Assembly: GCA_009836625.1 (NCBI GenBank)
Contig: VXVC01000013.1
Span: 1-58,667 of the forward strand
Direction of reading: 5' to 3'
DNA: 58,667 nucleotides
Origin: Holophagales bacterium
Lineage (GTDB): Bacteria > Acidobacteriota > Thermoanaerobaculia > Multivoradales > Multivoraceae
Shown here: piece by piece, positions 13,512 to 21,437 of the stretch
How the letters are laid out: the number at the start of each line of letters is the position of its first letter
How positions within the stretch are numbered: the stretch's first letter is position 1
The notes under the pieces: model-generated
The model's input: the letters and a program-made list of their open reading frames with translations, nothing else
Database searches by the model: none
What the model was told of the DNA's origin: nothing
Program-made: the position numbers and the translations under genes

Positions 13512-14698
13512 TGAGGTGACAGATGCCGGAGCGTCTGGACAGCCTCGGCCACTCGTTCGGCCGCACGGTCGACTTCGCGCTCGGTTGTAAACCGGCCAAG
13601 GCTGAAGCGAACCGAACTGCTGGCTGCGTCGTCAGACACGCCAAGTGCTCTCAGGACGTGGGAGGATTCGACTCGGGCTGAGGTACATGCGGAGCCCGAT
13701 GAAATGGCTACATCTTCCCTCAGGGCCATCATCAGAGCCTCGCTGTCGACACAGGCGAAACTCACGTTGACAATTCCCGGAACACGTTCTTCTTGATTGC
13801 CGTTGAAGGACGTCTGCGGGATGTCGTCAAGCCGCTCCCGGAGTCGTCGATCAAGAGACCGTGCGGTTGCCGTATCCCGCGTTCGTCGTTGACGCACAAG
13901 CTGGGCAGCCATACCCATCCCGACGATCTGGTGGGTCGGTAGAGTGCCCGAACGAAGCCCGTGCTCTTGCTCTCCTCCGTGCATTTGAGGTTCGATTCGC
14001 GGCGGCCTGGTGCTCCGCACGTACAGAGCGCCCACACCCTTCGGCCCGTACATCTTGTGTCCGCTGAGCGAGACCACATCCGCCCCGAGTTCTCGAACGT
14101 CCAGTGGCAGCCGCGGTGCACTCTGAGCTGCATCCACATGCAGAACCGTTTTCTGGGCGCGCAGCACGGCGCCGACGGCGCCCACGTCTGTCACTGTGCC
14201 GACTTCGTTGTTCACATGCATTAGCGACACTAGGATCGTCTCTTCTCGGAGCACGCTTCGGATTCGTTCTGGGGTGACCATGCCGTCAGAGTCCGGGTCC
14301 ACGTACGTGACTTCGTAGCCTTCGCTCTCCAAGTGAGCGCACGTGTCCAGAACCGCCCTGTGCTCCATCGACGAGGTTACTACATGGCCGCCGCTGCTTG
14401 AGGCCGCATGAACGAGCCCCTTGATGGCAAGATTGACTGACTCCGTGGCCCCAGACGTCCAAACGATCTCACCGGGGTCAGCCCCTATGAGACCTGCGAC
14501 CTGAGCACGGGCCTTCTCGACGGCCTCGCTCGCCTCCCTCCCGAATAGGTGCGGCCGCGAAGCGGGATTGCCGAAGACTCCGTCGCGACCCAAGCACTGG
14601 GACATGGCCTCAATGATCCGGGGATCGACCGGAGTGGTTGCGGCGTAGTCCAGATAGACCGGGTCGCCGTGGAGCCTCCGCCCAGGATTGTGAGCCAC
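13484..14698 (-). CDS. dndA: DndA/IscS-type cysteine desulfurase
   Basis: With a GTG start at 14698 the protein is 404 residues, the usual length of the family. It begins with VYLDYAATTPVDPRIIEAMS; the PLP lysine is in SGHKMYGPKGVGALY (Lys215) and the catalytic cysteine in SSGSACTSA (Cys338). It forms a persulfide from cysteine and passes sulfur on. The frame stays open a further 106 codons upstream to an ATG at 15016, but that stretch does not resemble the family, so the shorter form is preferred even though no clear ribosome site precedes the GTG. Position directly before dndC assigns it to the phosphorothioation operon; a housekeeping IscS role is the alternative. Confidence 0.85.
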   Translation of the reverse strand: MAHNPGRRLHGDPVYLDYAATTPVDPRIIEAMSQCLGRDGVFGNPASRPHLFGREASEAVEKARAQVAGLIGADPGEIVWTSGATESVNLAIKGLVHAASSSGGHVVTSSMEHRAVLDTCAHLESEGYEVTYVDPDSDGMVTPERIRSVLREETILVSLMHVNNEVGTVTDVGAVGAVLRAQKTVLHVDAAQSAPRLPLDVRELGADVVSLSGHKMYGPKGVGALYVRSTRPPRIEPQMHGGEQEHGLRSGTLPTHQIVGMGMAAQLVRQRRTRDTATARSLDRRLRERLDDIPQTSFNGNQEERVPGIVNVSFACVDSEALMMALREDVAISSGSACTSARVESSHVLRALGVSDDAASSSVRFSLGRFTTEREVDRAAERVAEAVQTLRHLSPQWSKPGSWC

Positions 14699-15439
14699 GG
14701 TCGCAGAGGCTATCGGTAGCCCCGGCAGCCGGCAAGGCGCCGCTCCGGACACCGTGTATGGCCCTAGGGATGAGCAACCCGTGGCGCTCGGGTCGACGCC
14801 CAGGAACGGTGGGGCGGCCGACGTGTCTGGTGCTGGATTGACTCCGAAGGCGTGCCTCGGGCTTACGTTGACAGCTACTGCCGTGGTGTCGAGTTCTCTA
14901 TCCGAGTGCTCTCGTTTCCGAGGTTCTGGCTGCAGTGGACCGACGGCAACCGGGTGCCGTGTTGTCGTTCCCCCGCAGCGGTAGTCCTGGAGCTGGTGGC
15001 CGGAGCGCATGCCCATACTGACTAAGACGCGGACCAGGCCGAGAAGCCCGTGGCCGTATCGGGCTTAAGCGCTTCGCGATCGGCGTACTCCGCCCTGTCT
15101 TGGCCCTACGCCCCGGCGTGGATGCCGCCGGTTCCCGGCTCGGTTAGGAGGGACATCGCGGGTGTGGTCTGAGCAAAGGACCGCTAGGTGGCGTTCGACG
15201 CGTTTCGAGCCGAGGAAGCGAACCGGGATCGGCCCACTGCGTAGACGGGTGCATGGGACGAAGCGCTCGCGCTGACATTCGCCGCCGACTAGCGACTACC
15301 GTGAAGACGCTCGACCAGTGGGCGTTCAGTAGCTCGAACGGCAACCGTCCTGTAGGATTGCCCTCTAGGCGAGCCAAAGCGCCTGGGTGTGAAACCGACA
15401 GCTCGGAACCAACGATGGCGTCCCGCCGAAGGAACCTGG
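14699..15439. other. Gene-poor gap between dndA and a small + strand gene
   Basis: This stretch of about 740 bases has no open frame with family resemblance. The dndA frame runs open to 15016, and short frames occur on both strands at 15144-15377 and 15253-15534, but their composition (Arg/Ser/Pro-rich) looks non-coding. It presumably holds the promoter of the dnd-like operon. No palindrome or repeat was recognised. Confidence 0.5.
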
Positions 15440-15769
15440 ATGAACACCAAGCACTTGGCCCCAGAACCGGCAGCCCGTCAACCCCGAAACCTCACACCCC
15501 TGCGGGTGAAGTTCGGCATCCCGGAACGGTTTAGCGCTTGGGCGTGGGAGAATCCCCGCGAGGCCGCGACGATACTGTTCAACAACATCGACGAACTGCC
15601 CAACGGCCGTGCAAACGAGCACGAGATTCGGGAGTACATCGATGCTCGGATCCAAGGCGGCACTCCGCTGCATCTTCTCGGGTCGCTAGCGGCCGTCAAG
15701 GCGGCCGAGAGTGCGGGGAAGCTCGACGAGTCGCTGACGCGGTTCGTGTGTGAGTGGCCGCAGGAGTGA
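15440..15769 (+). CDS. Hypothetical protein, 109 residues
   Basis: The ATG at 15440 is preceded by GAAGGAACC and gives a soluble, mildly acidic protein with the segments FGIPERFSAWAWENPREAAT and NEHEIREYIDARIQGGTP. The frame can be extended to 15389 but the ribosome site favours 15440. No family was recognised. It sits alone on the + strand between the leftward dnd-like operon and the leftward ubiquitin-like operon, so it is an orphan cargo gene of the island. It is not obviously an antitoxin or DNA-binding protein. Confidence 0.5.
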   Translation: MNTKHLAPEPAARQPRNLTPLRVKFGIPERFSAWAWENPREAATILFNNIDELPNGRANEHEIREYIDARIQGGTPLHLLGSLAAVKAAESAGKLDESLTRFVCEWPQE

Positions 15770-15940
15770 GTGGGAGCTGCGCGTGACTTCCCAATCACCT
15801 CTTAGCTGACCGATCTCGGTGTCTGGTGTTGCGACGAATCTAAACGGACAGCGACACGAGAACTCGCGTCATCTGCCTGCCCCTGCGTGTCGAGGGCTCG
15901 AACCGCAGACACGTGGCCTGACTCGAGGCGGCGGGAGGAC

Positions 15941-16408
15941 TTAGTCGCACGGTTCGTTAGGCCATCGCGGAAGCGCCTGCCTTCTCAGCCACGGCAACTT
16001 CGACCCAGTCCACCGCCACACTTCAGACAGTCGGCCGGAGGTCCCCGCGTGTGTGTAGCCGGCGCGTCGTCTGTAGTAGGCCTCCGATTGCCGGTGGGAC
16101 CGCTGGCGATCTCTAGTGACCTTCCGAGCGCTCAACCTTCTTGCCCACCGGATTCTGTTGTTCCGAATCCAGTAGTGGGATCGGCAGTCCTCGCTCCAAC
16201 TGCCGATTGAAGGGTAGAGGCTGACTGACACGCCGTCGCAGACCAGAGTCCACTGAGTTGGGTGCAGAGGCGTGTTGACCACCGTTCCGCAGCCGCAGGC
16301 GCACAGGTGCGCTACCGCTCGGTAGCGGCAACACACGTAGAGAGTTCCGCCTTCTAGAGTCTTCGGAATCTCTTCAACAAACTTCGGCTCTATGGCACGG
16401 ATCTTCAT
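15941..16408 (-). CDS. DUF6527 family protein of a ubiquitin-like conjugation operon
   Basis: The start ATG at 16408 overlaps the ThiF stop (ATGA) and gives 155 residues. The first 90 residues carry the DUF6527 pattern: EPKFVEEIP near the start, a cysteine-rich CACGCG that could bind zinc, TPLHPTQW, VSLYPSIGSW and CRSHYWIRNNRI. DUF6527 proteins are repeatedly encoded beside ThiF-type E1 and Ubl genes in bacterial ubiquitin-like systems; their biochemical role is not established. The C-terminal 65 residues are Arg/Ser/Trp-rich and match nothing recognised, so the frame may run past the natural domain end. Confidence 0.78.
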   Translation of the reverse strand: MKIRAIEPKFVEEIPKTLEGGTLYVCCRYRAVAHLCACGCGTVVNTPLHPTQWTLVCDGVSVSLYPSIGSWSEDCRSHYWIRNNRIRWARRLSARKVTRDRQRSHRQSEAYYRRRAGYTHAGTSGRLSEVWRWTGSKLPWLRRQALPRWPNEPCD

Positions 16409-17598
16409 TCTTGACGTTGGGGCCAGTTGATGAGCCGATTTCCGTCGATAGTGTATTCGCAGTTCAGCTCGCCTTCCAAGTCGTTGTAGAAGCCTATCTC
16501 TTTCTTCCACTTGACTACTGCGAGCGCTGCGTTTAGGGCGTTGAGCTCGACGATCTGAATGTTCCGATCGTATTCGTTGTCATCGTCGATCTCGTCCAAG
16601 GGGATGCAATCGGCGACGTGGTCGCGACGCTCCGGATCGCACATCGTCGTGCGAACGATGCCTGCGACCGGGCCCGTTCCGTCGACACGATAGAGACCCA
16701 TCCCTGCATCAATGACCAGCGTGCTGCTGGCGAGGCACGTCTGTAGTATCTGCCTCTTGATGTGGTGTCCATCCATACACAGAAACACCGTGCTGAATGC
16801 ACCCAAGTCGCCTAGATTGTCCTCGTCGATGTTGGTGCTGTGCGAGACCACCCGTCTACGCATTGACCGATAGCGACTGGCATGGAGCTCCGTCTTGAAT
16901 GGCCCTCCCTCAAGGTCGTCTAGGCTGTAGGCACCGGGAGCACGATAGGCGCTATGGCTCAGGAACCGCTTCCCGTCGAACAGATGAATCTCCGGGACTG
17001 GTGTCTTTGCCACGAGGTCGAGGACATATGACCCTGTGCCTCCGAGTCCGACGATCGCGACGCTCTGGTCACGAAAGAGCGCCCCAAGGTCTGCTGTACG
17101 GTGCCGTGCGGAGGCCGTATCGGGGAACCGGAAGACGTCAGCGTCCTCGTCGGAGGCGGTCGCAATCTTCCACCGCTGGGCGCTCGCATCTGGTCGGATC
17201 TTCTGGGCCTCGTTGCCCAGGATGCCGACGTAGGTCTCGACCTTGTGGTGATAGTCCCGGTAGGGTGAATCGGGTTTCGCAGAAAGAGTGTAGGCGGCGG
17301 GCAGGCGCTCTGAGAACGTCGCCTTCGCTGCACGCTCATGTATCAGTGTGACGAGTTCATTGCCATCCGCATCAGACGGGAATTCGCCGACCCAGTACGC
17401 GACATGATTGGTGGGTGGAACCGTGCTGGCCGCACTCAAGTCCAGATCCATCGCGAGAATGCCGTCTTGAACCTCCTTCCCGGGCGTGACGTAGGGGACG
17501 TTCTCGACTATGAGATGGGCGTCCGCAACGCGAACTGTGTATCCCGCTTCTTGCAGGGACCGAAGATCCTGGTTACGAGCGATCAGTGCGTGTGACAT
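16405..17598 (-). CDS. DUF6791-ThiF E1-like adenylyltransferase
   Basis: The start at 17598 (MSHALIARNQDL) overlaps the Ubl stop by 26 bases and gives 397 residues. Residues about 8-145 match the DUF6791 N-terminal domain found only on this E1 group (LIVENVPYV, AYWVGEFP). The ThiF Rossmann domain follows: GLGGTGS at 184-190, the acidic ATP-site residue in IHLFDGKRF (Asp208) and an arginine finger in SAYRAPGA. NIQIVELNALNAALAVVKWKK near the end is typical of the group. It would adenylate the C-terminus of the adjacent Ubl. No separate E2 or JAB peptidase is encoded nearby, so conjugation may use DUF6791 or DUF6527 as the transfer module; that is an inference. Confidence 0.85.
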   Translation of the reverse strand: MSHALIARNQDLRSLQEAGYTVRVADAHLIVENVPYVTPGKEVQDGILAMDLDLSAASTVPPTNHVAYWVGEFPSDADGNELVTLIHERAAKATFSERLPAAYTLSAKPDSPYRDYHHKVETYVGILGNEAQKIRPDASAQRWKIATASDEDADVFRFPDTASARHRTADLGALFRDQSVAIVGLGGTGSYVLDLVAKTPVPEIHLFDGKRFLSHSAYRAPGAYSLDDLEGGPFKTELHASRYRSMRRRVVSHSTNIDEDNLGDLGAFSTVFLCMDGHHIKRQILQTCLASSTLVIDAGMGLYRVDGTGPVAGIVRTTMCDPERRDHVADCIPLDEIDDDNEYDRNIQIVELNALNAALAVVKWKKEIGFYNDLEGELNCEYTIDGNRLINWPQRQE

Positions 17599-17839
17599 TG
17601 AAGACGGTGCCATCCTTGACCTTGATCTTCGCGTTGAACTTGTTGACGAGCTTGTCCTCGGCTGGCCGGCCACCGCCGTTGTAGTAGTTGACCGTGTACG
17701 TGATGAGTTTCCCCCTCTTCTTGTCCGGATAAGCGAGATCCGCGATTTGATCGAAAGTGACCTCGTCGCTGGGAACGGCGTGGTGTGTGCCATTCACGAT
17801 GATGTCGAAGTCCTTGCTGACGACGTGCTCGTCTTTCAT
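17573..17839 (-). CDS. Ubiquitin-like (multiubiquitin-family) protein
   Basis: The protein has 88 residues, preceded by a strong ribosome site (AAAGGAGGG). FDIIVNGTHHAVPSDEVTFD and ITYTVNYYNGG follow the beta-grasp pattern of bacterial multiubiquitin-domain proteins, and it ends KVKDGTVFNVTRTDRS, the usual end of this family. Only one Ubl unit is present and there is no terminal Gly-Gly, so activation would have to occur on Ser or after processing. It is the first gene of the Ubl-E1-DUF6527 operon and is transcribed away from the XRE/ImmA-IrrE pair. Confidence 0.8.
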   Translation of the reverse strand: MKDEHVVSKDFDIIVNGTHHAVPSDEVTFDQIADLAYPDKKRGKLITYTVNYYNGGGRPAEDKLVNKFNAKIKVKDGTVFNVTRTDRS

Positions 17840-18096
17840 GAAGCCCTCCTTTGGGACTCGCGGTGTTCTTGTTCGGAGGGCGGTCCTCCGTTGGCGAGGC
17901 GGGACCGAACGCTGCACCGACGCGCACTGACCCCTGCCGTTGGGAGCTGGGTTTGCCAAGGGAGGGTCATTGGGCGTAGAATGTGCTGCTGTGCCGCAGA
18001 CGATGGTGGCGTACCAGGTCGCGCACAGAAACGGTAGCAGGCGGAGCGGCGTGCGTCAACAGGTACCTCGTACCAGATTGGAGACGGGGATGTCTC
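17840..18096. promoter_or_regulatory. Divergent control region between the Ubl operon and the XRE regulator
   Basis: This 257-base non-coding gap lies between divergent units. It contains GGTAC-CTC-GTACC (18062-18074), a short inverted repeat just upstream of the regulator start, which is a plausible operator. Promoter hexamers were not assigned with confidence. The arrangement suggests that the XRE protein controls itself and the Ubl operon. Confidence 0.4.
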
Positions 18097-18564
18097 GTGC
18101 CTAGGCGAGCTGAGCCGCTACGAGTCCAGGATCTGGCACAACTGCTGAGAGACCGGAGAGCCGCGAGAGGTCTCGGTCTTCGGGCGGCAGCAGAGGAAGC
18201 AGGCGTGTCCTTCAACACGCTGGCCCGTGTCGAGAAGGGCCATGTGCCGGATATCGAGACGTTCAGTCGCATCGCCCGCTGGGTTGGTCACTCGCCAGCA
18301 GAGTTCTTGGAGGCGGCGAGTGTCACGTTGGATTCGACGCCGGAAGTGATCGAGGCTCATCTGCGCGGCGACCCGGCTCTTACGACCGAAGGAGCGAAAG
18401 CGATCGCGGGGCTCGTGAAGGAGCTGTACGCTCGACTGGCCGAGCCTGCGGAGGTTGCCATTGCCTGTCACCTCCGTGCTGCTTCGACGTTCAGGCCCGA
18501 GGCCTCTGGTCTGTTCGCGGAACTCCTAAGTGAGATGCACGGCGCTCTCTTGGCCAAGGACTGA
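18097..18564 (+). CDS. XRE-family transcriptional regulator
   Basis: A GTG at 18097, preceded by GACGGGGAT, gives 155 residues; the frame is open further upstream, but the helix-turn-helix starts just after this codon. LRDRRAARGLGLRAAAEEAG and VSFNTLARVEKGHVPDIETF form the HTH. The C-terminal half is helical and acidic. It is followed two bases later by an ImmA/IrrE-family protease gene. In ICEBs1-like elements and many defence loci such a pair is a damage-responsive switch in which the protease cleaves the repressor. By position it likely represses the divergent Ubl-E1-DUF6527 operon. Confidence 0.8.
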   Translation: MPRRAEPLRVQDLAQLLRDRRAARGLGLRAAAEEAGVSFNTLARVEKGHVPDIETFSRIARWVGHSPAEFLEAASVTLDSTPEVIEAHLRGDPALTTEGAKAIAGLVKELYARLAEPAEVAIACHLRAASTFRPEASGLFAELLSEMHGALLAKD

Positions 18565-18566
18565 GG

Positions 18567-19139
18567 ATGGCTCTCCGGCGCGGCTTCAAGGCGGAGGCTG
18601 AGCGTCTCTCCAAGGACATCTGGGCCGGGATGGGCCTCACGCCCGACGACAGGATGGACGCCGTGAAGCTGGCCGAGCACGTGGGCTGCATGGTCCGCAG
18701 CGCTGACGACCTTGTCGACAAGGCGAAGCTGGAGGAGCTCTATCGAGCTCAAGATGACGCGTTCTTCGCCTGCACCTTCGAGTTGCCCCGGAACCGGTTC
18801 GTCGTCGTCTTCAATCCTCTGATGTCAGAGAAGAGGCGGAACAGCGACCTTGCCCATGAGGTGGCCCACATCGTCCTCGGCCACAGCCTCTCCCGCCTCG
18901 CTCGCTTGGGGGACCTAGCGTTTCTTACGTGCGACAGGCTGCAGGAAGAGGAGGCAGCATGGCTCTCCGGGTGCCTTCTTCTTCCGCGCTTCGCCCTGAT
19001 GAACGACCTGAGGAAGCGCAAGACCTATGCCACCATCGCGGAAAGCCGGATGCTGAGCAAGGAGATGGTGGACTATCGTGCTCGAGTCACGGGGGTCTCA
19101 AGACAGCTCGCCGCTGCCCGGCGTAGACGTGCGTCCTGA
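18567..19139 (+). CDS. ImmA/IrrE-family zinc metallopeptidase
   Basis: The protein has 190 residues. DLAHEVAHIVLGH contains the HExxH zinc motif, and LQEEEAAWLSGCLLLPR supplies the third ligand region, as in ImmA and IrrE. The gene is immediately downstream of and co-oriented with the XRE regulator (2-base gap), the standard repressor/antirepressor pairing. Its 3' end adjoins a decayed fragment of a dehalogenase gene at 19150, suggesting that this is one edge of the acquired segment. Confidence 0.85.
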   Translation: MALRRGFKAEAERLSKDIWAGMGLTPDDRMDAVKLAEHVGCMVRSADDLVDKAKLEELYRAQDDAFFACTFELPRNRFVVVFNPLMSEKRRNSDLAHEVAHIVLGHSLSRLARLGDLAFLTCDRLQEEEAAWLSGCLLLPRFALMNDLRKRKTYATIAESRMLSKEMVDYRARVTGVSRQLAAARRRRAS

Positions 19140-19149
19140 AGAACGCGCT

Positions 19150-19236
19150 GTCCTGCCAGATCGGGCTCAGCAGTCGCTCCCGCCCACGATGCAGCCCGGC
19201 AACGCGGCGCTTGCGGCCCGTGCCGCGGGCGATGGC
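19150..19236 (-). pseudogene. Decayed fragment of haloalkane dehalogenase gene
   Basis: About 87 bases align, in the same orientation, with 23449-23535 inside the intact dehalogenase gene; shared blocks include TCCTGCCAGATCG, CCCACGATG and GCGGCCCGTGCCGCGGGCGA. The reading frame is broken by small indels. It lies between the ImmA/IrrE stop and the enoyl-CoA hydratase stop. Confidence 0.75.
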
Positions 19237-19241
19237 CCCGG

Positions 19242-20030
19242 TCAGCGCCCCTGGAACGTCGCCTTGCGACGCTCGACGAACGAAGCGATCCCCTCCGCGA
19301 AGTCCGCCGAGTTCGCCGTCCTTGCGCGCATGGCAGGGATCTCCCGGTACGCGGCCTGCTCGCCCTCTTCGAGATAGACCTGCGCCGCCCGCTTGATCTC
19401 CCGAACGGCGAGCGGGGCGCACTCGCAGATCTCCTCCGCGAGCTCCAGGGCCCGGTCGACCTGGTCGCCGGCGGGCACGACTTCCTGCACGAAGCCGAGA
19501 GCGAGTGCGCGCCGGGCGTCGAACTCGTCGGCGCGCAGCAGGTGGTACATCGCGTTTCCCCATCCGGCTCGCTGCACGTAGCGGACGTGGGCGCCTCCGA
19601 ACACCGCGAGGCCGCGCCGGGGTTCCAGTTGCGCGAAGCGCGCGTCCTCGGCCGCCACCACGATGTCCGCGGCCAGCGCCATTTCGATCCCGATCGTGTA
19701 GCAGATTCCCTGGACGGCCATCACCAGCGGCTTGCGGCATCGCCGGCGGAGCGCGAAGGGGTCGGGGCGGTCGTCCGGCGGTTCGTCGGCGTCCCTGCCG
19801 CGGGCCATCGAACCGGCGAACTTCGGCAGGTCGAGGCCGGCCGTCGTGTGCTTCCCCTGGAAGGTGAGGACGCCGACCCATGCGTCTTCCGTCTCCTCGA
19901 GCTCGGCCAGTGCGCCGGAGAGTTGCCCGAACATCTCGGGAGTGAAGCTGTTGAGCTTCTTCTCGCGGTCCACGTGGATTCGCAGGACATGCCCGGCGAG
20001 GGTGGTTGTGATGGGCGTTCCTTCAGTCAT
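19242..20030 (-). CDS. Enoyl-CoA hydratase/isomerase family protein
   Basis: The protein has 262 residues starting at ATG 20030 after GGGAGAAAGACA. It is a crotonase fold: ADIVVAAEDARFAQLEPRRGLAVFGGAHVRYVQRAG matches the second oxyanion-hole and active-site segment, and TTAGLDLPKFAG matches the first. The usual catalytic Glu of the ECH signature falls near EPRRGL. It probably acts in beta-oxidation or a related acyl-CoA pathway. It is a metabolic gene between island-type genes; its end is 103 bases from the ImmA/IrrE stop, on the opposite strand. Confidence 0.85.
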   Translation of the reverse strand: MTEGTPITTTLAGHVLRIHVDREKKLNSFTPEMFGQLSGALAELEETEDAWVGVLTFQGKHTTAGLDLPKFAGSMARGRDADEPPDDRPDPFALRRRCRKPLVMAVQGICYTIGIEMALAADIVVAAEDARFAQLEPRRGLAVFGGAHVRYVQRAGWGNAMYHLLRADEFDARRALALGFVQEVVPAGDQVDRALELAEEICECAPLAVREIKRAAQVYLEEGEQAAYREIPAMRARTANSADFAEGIASFVERRKATFQGR

Positions 20031-20096
20031 TGTCTTTCTCCCTTTTCCTCAGCCCGAACCTGCCTCGCCGGCCGCCCGTGTACAGCACGGCCGCTC

Positions 20097-20150
20097 GCGC
20101 GGGGGTGACGTAGTGCGTGGGTCACGCCGAGCCGCTCGGCGGCGTGCGAC
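20097..20150 (-). pseudogene. Decayed internal-deletion copy of the HigA-like gene
   Basis: Two blocks match the HigA-like gene at 22168-22491 in the same orientation. The first (20097-20118) matches 22190-22213 near its 3' end, and the second (about 20119-20150) matches 22383-22412 over the recognition helix (HAAERLGVT) at 29 of 30 positions. The roughly 170 bases between these blocks in the intact gene are missing here. Confidence 0.7.
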
Positions 20151-20189
20151 GAGTCTGCCTGGCTCTCACTCCTTGTGGACCTGGCCTGA

Positions 20190-20729
20190 TCAGGTGCCGA
20201 CAGCCCTGTCCACCAGCGGTGCGAGGTCATTCCAGGCGCTGAGAACTGTGTCCACTACGCGATGACGGTACTCCTTCAGACCGTCGCCCTCCCAGAACCT
20301 GCCCGAGGGCCCTCTTATCGTGCGCCAGACTGGCCACCAAGAATCCGGCTTTCCTGGATAGTTGGGGCATGCCTCCCGGGTGAAGACCTCTCTGTGGCGC
20401 TTCGCTCGGACGCCCACGTAGAGGTCATCCGGCGCGAAGCAGACGTCCTTGCGGTCCCATTGCAGCCGCACGTCGGGATCCTCGTCGGCCTTAGGCCAAC
20501 TCTGTCGGCGCAGCGCGATACCGGGCCAGTTCCCCTCTTCATGGAAGAACAACTCGACATCGTCATCCTTCAGCCTGCCACTCTTGAGCGCCGTGTCGAG
20601 ATCGGTCCTTAGGCTGCGGTAGAAACGGTCCGCGAACTCGCAAACTTCGGCCTCAAGATCAGCCCATTCCCTGATCCGGTCTTGGTGCTCCAGGTAGAAG
20701 CGGATGGGTTCGTCGTCGATCCGGTTCAT
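20190..20729 (-). CDS. Hypothetical protein paired with a PD-(D/E)XK nuclease
   Basis: The protein has 179 residues, Trp- and charge-rich, with NWPGIALRRQSWPKADEDPDVRL-like and YVGVRAKRHREVFT segments. Its start overlaps the stop of the upstream nuclease-like gene (ATGA, 20726-20729), so they form a two-gene unit. No family was recognised with confidence; PDDEXK_4-type genes are often followed by such a partner. A role as a nuclease partner or specificity factor is conjecture. Confidence 0.6.
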   Translation of the reverse strand: MNRIDDEPIRFYLEHQDRIREWADLEAEVCEFADRFYRSLRTDLDTALKSGRLKDDDVELFFHEEGNWPGIALRRQSWPKADEDPDVRLQWDRKDVCFAPDDLYVGVRAKRHREVFTREACPNYPGKPDSWWPVWRTIRGPSGRFWEGDGLKEYRHRVVDTVLSAWNDLAPLVDRAVGT

Positions 20730-21388
20730 CCAAACTGCTCCTTGAGCGTCCGCAGGTAGTTCTCGACAACAGAGACGCCGGTGGCGCTACTGGACGCGGA
20801 CGGCGACTCGGCCAGCGCAGCCTCAATCATCCTGCGGACGCTCGGCCACGAGATGCACCGGAAGGCGCGCTGCGCGTTTGGATTGTTCGCAGTATGAGGT
20901 TCTCGCCCATCTGGAGTCAGAAACAGGAACAAAGGCGCAGTCTCGCTCTTGAAGTTCGCGTACAGGTCGTCAGCTTGGTCAGGTTGTTCTCCTGCATCGA
21001 CCTTGTTCTCAATGATGAGTGTGAAGGTCTCACCCCACACAACGAGGTCCGCCTCCCTACCATGGCGCCACTCCGAGAACGTCACCTCTCTGACCGACAG
21101 CGGCTGACTGGGCAGCTTGCCGGCGCAGTGCTCGACGAGCCGTTCGGCCAGAGAGCACCCGAGTCCATGCCGGGCGGTGGGAGTCAGAAGCCACTTGAGG
21201 ACTCGCGAGTGGGTGTTCTCGTGGCGAGCGAGGTCGATGATCGCCAAGAAGTCGGAAGGTCCAGTCACCCACCGGCCGCTCGCGACAAGACGGTCGTGCT
21301 GGCTCTGCATGTCGGACATGGCCCTGCGCCAGTCGGACAGGAGTGCCTCTTCTTGGCGCCTCAGAACTCCGCTCCAGTCCCGGTCCAT
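20726..21388 (-). CDS. PD-(D/E)XK nuclease family protein (PDDEXK_4-like)
   Basis: With the ATG at 21388 the protein has 220 residues; an ATG at 21469 would add 27 residues that overlap the upstream gene. LARHENTHSRVLKWLLTP is the N-terminal hallmark of the family, and EADLVVWGETFTLIIENKVDA gives the catalytic D-x(n)-E-x-K (Asp, then Glu and Lys in IENK). A conserved Q follows in GEQPDQADDL. These proteins are predicted DNA-cutting enzymes frequent in defence islands. It is the first gene of a two-gene unit with the downstream hypothetical protein. Confidence 0.75.
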   Translation of the reverse strand: MDRDWSGVLRRQEEALLSDWRRAMSDMQSQHDRLVASGRWVTGPSDFLAIIDLARHENTHSRVLKWLLTPTARHGLGCSLAERLVEHCAGKLPSQPLSVREVTFSEWRHGREADLVVWGETFTLIIENKVDAGEQPDQADDLYANFKSETAPLFLFLTPDGREPHTANNPNAQRAFRCISWPSVRRMIEAALAESPSASSSATGVSVVENYLRTLKEQFG

Positions 21389-21437
21389 CTTGCGGAACCG
21401 TTCTCCCCACGATAGAGCCAGTGATGCTGAGGGTGTC

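Noticed and set aside
13484..17839. Functional link between the cysteine desulfurase and the ThiF/Ubl pair as a sulfur-carrier route to DNA modification
   Set aside because: The Ubl has no C-terminal Gly-Gly for thiocarboxylation, the E1 belongs to the DUF6791 conjugation group, and the operons are separated by about 1.2 kb with an unrelated gene.
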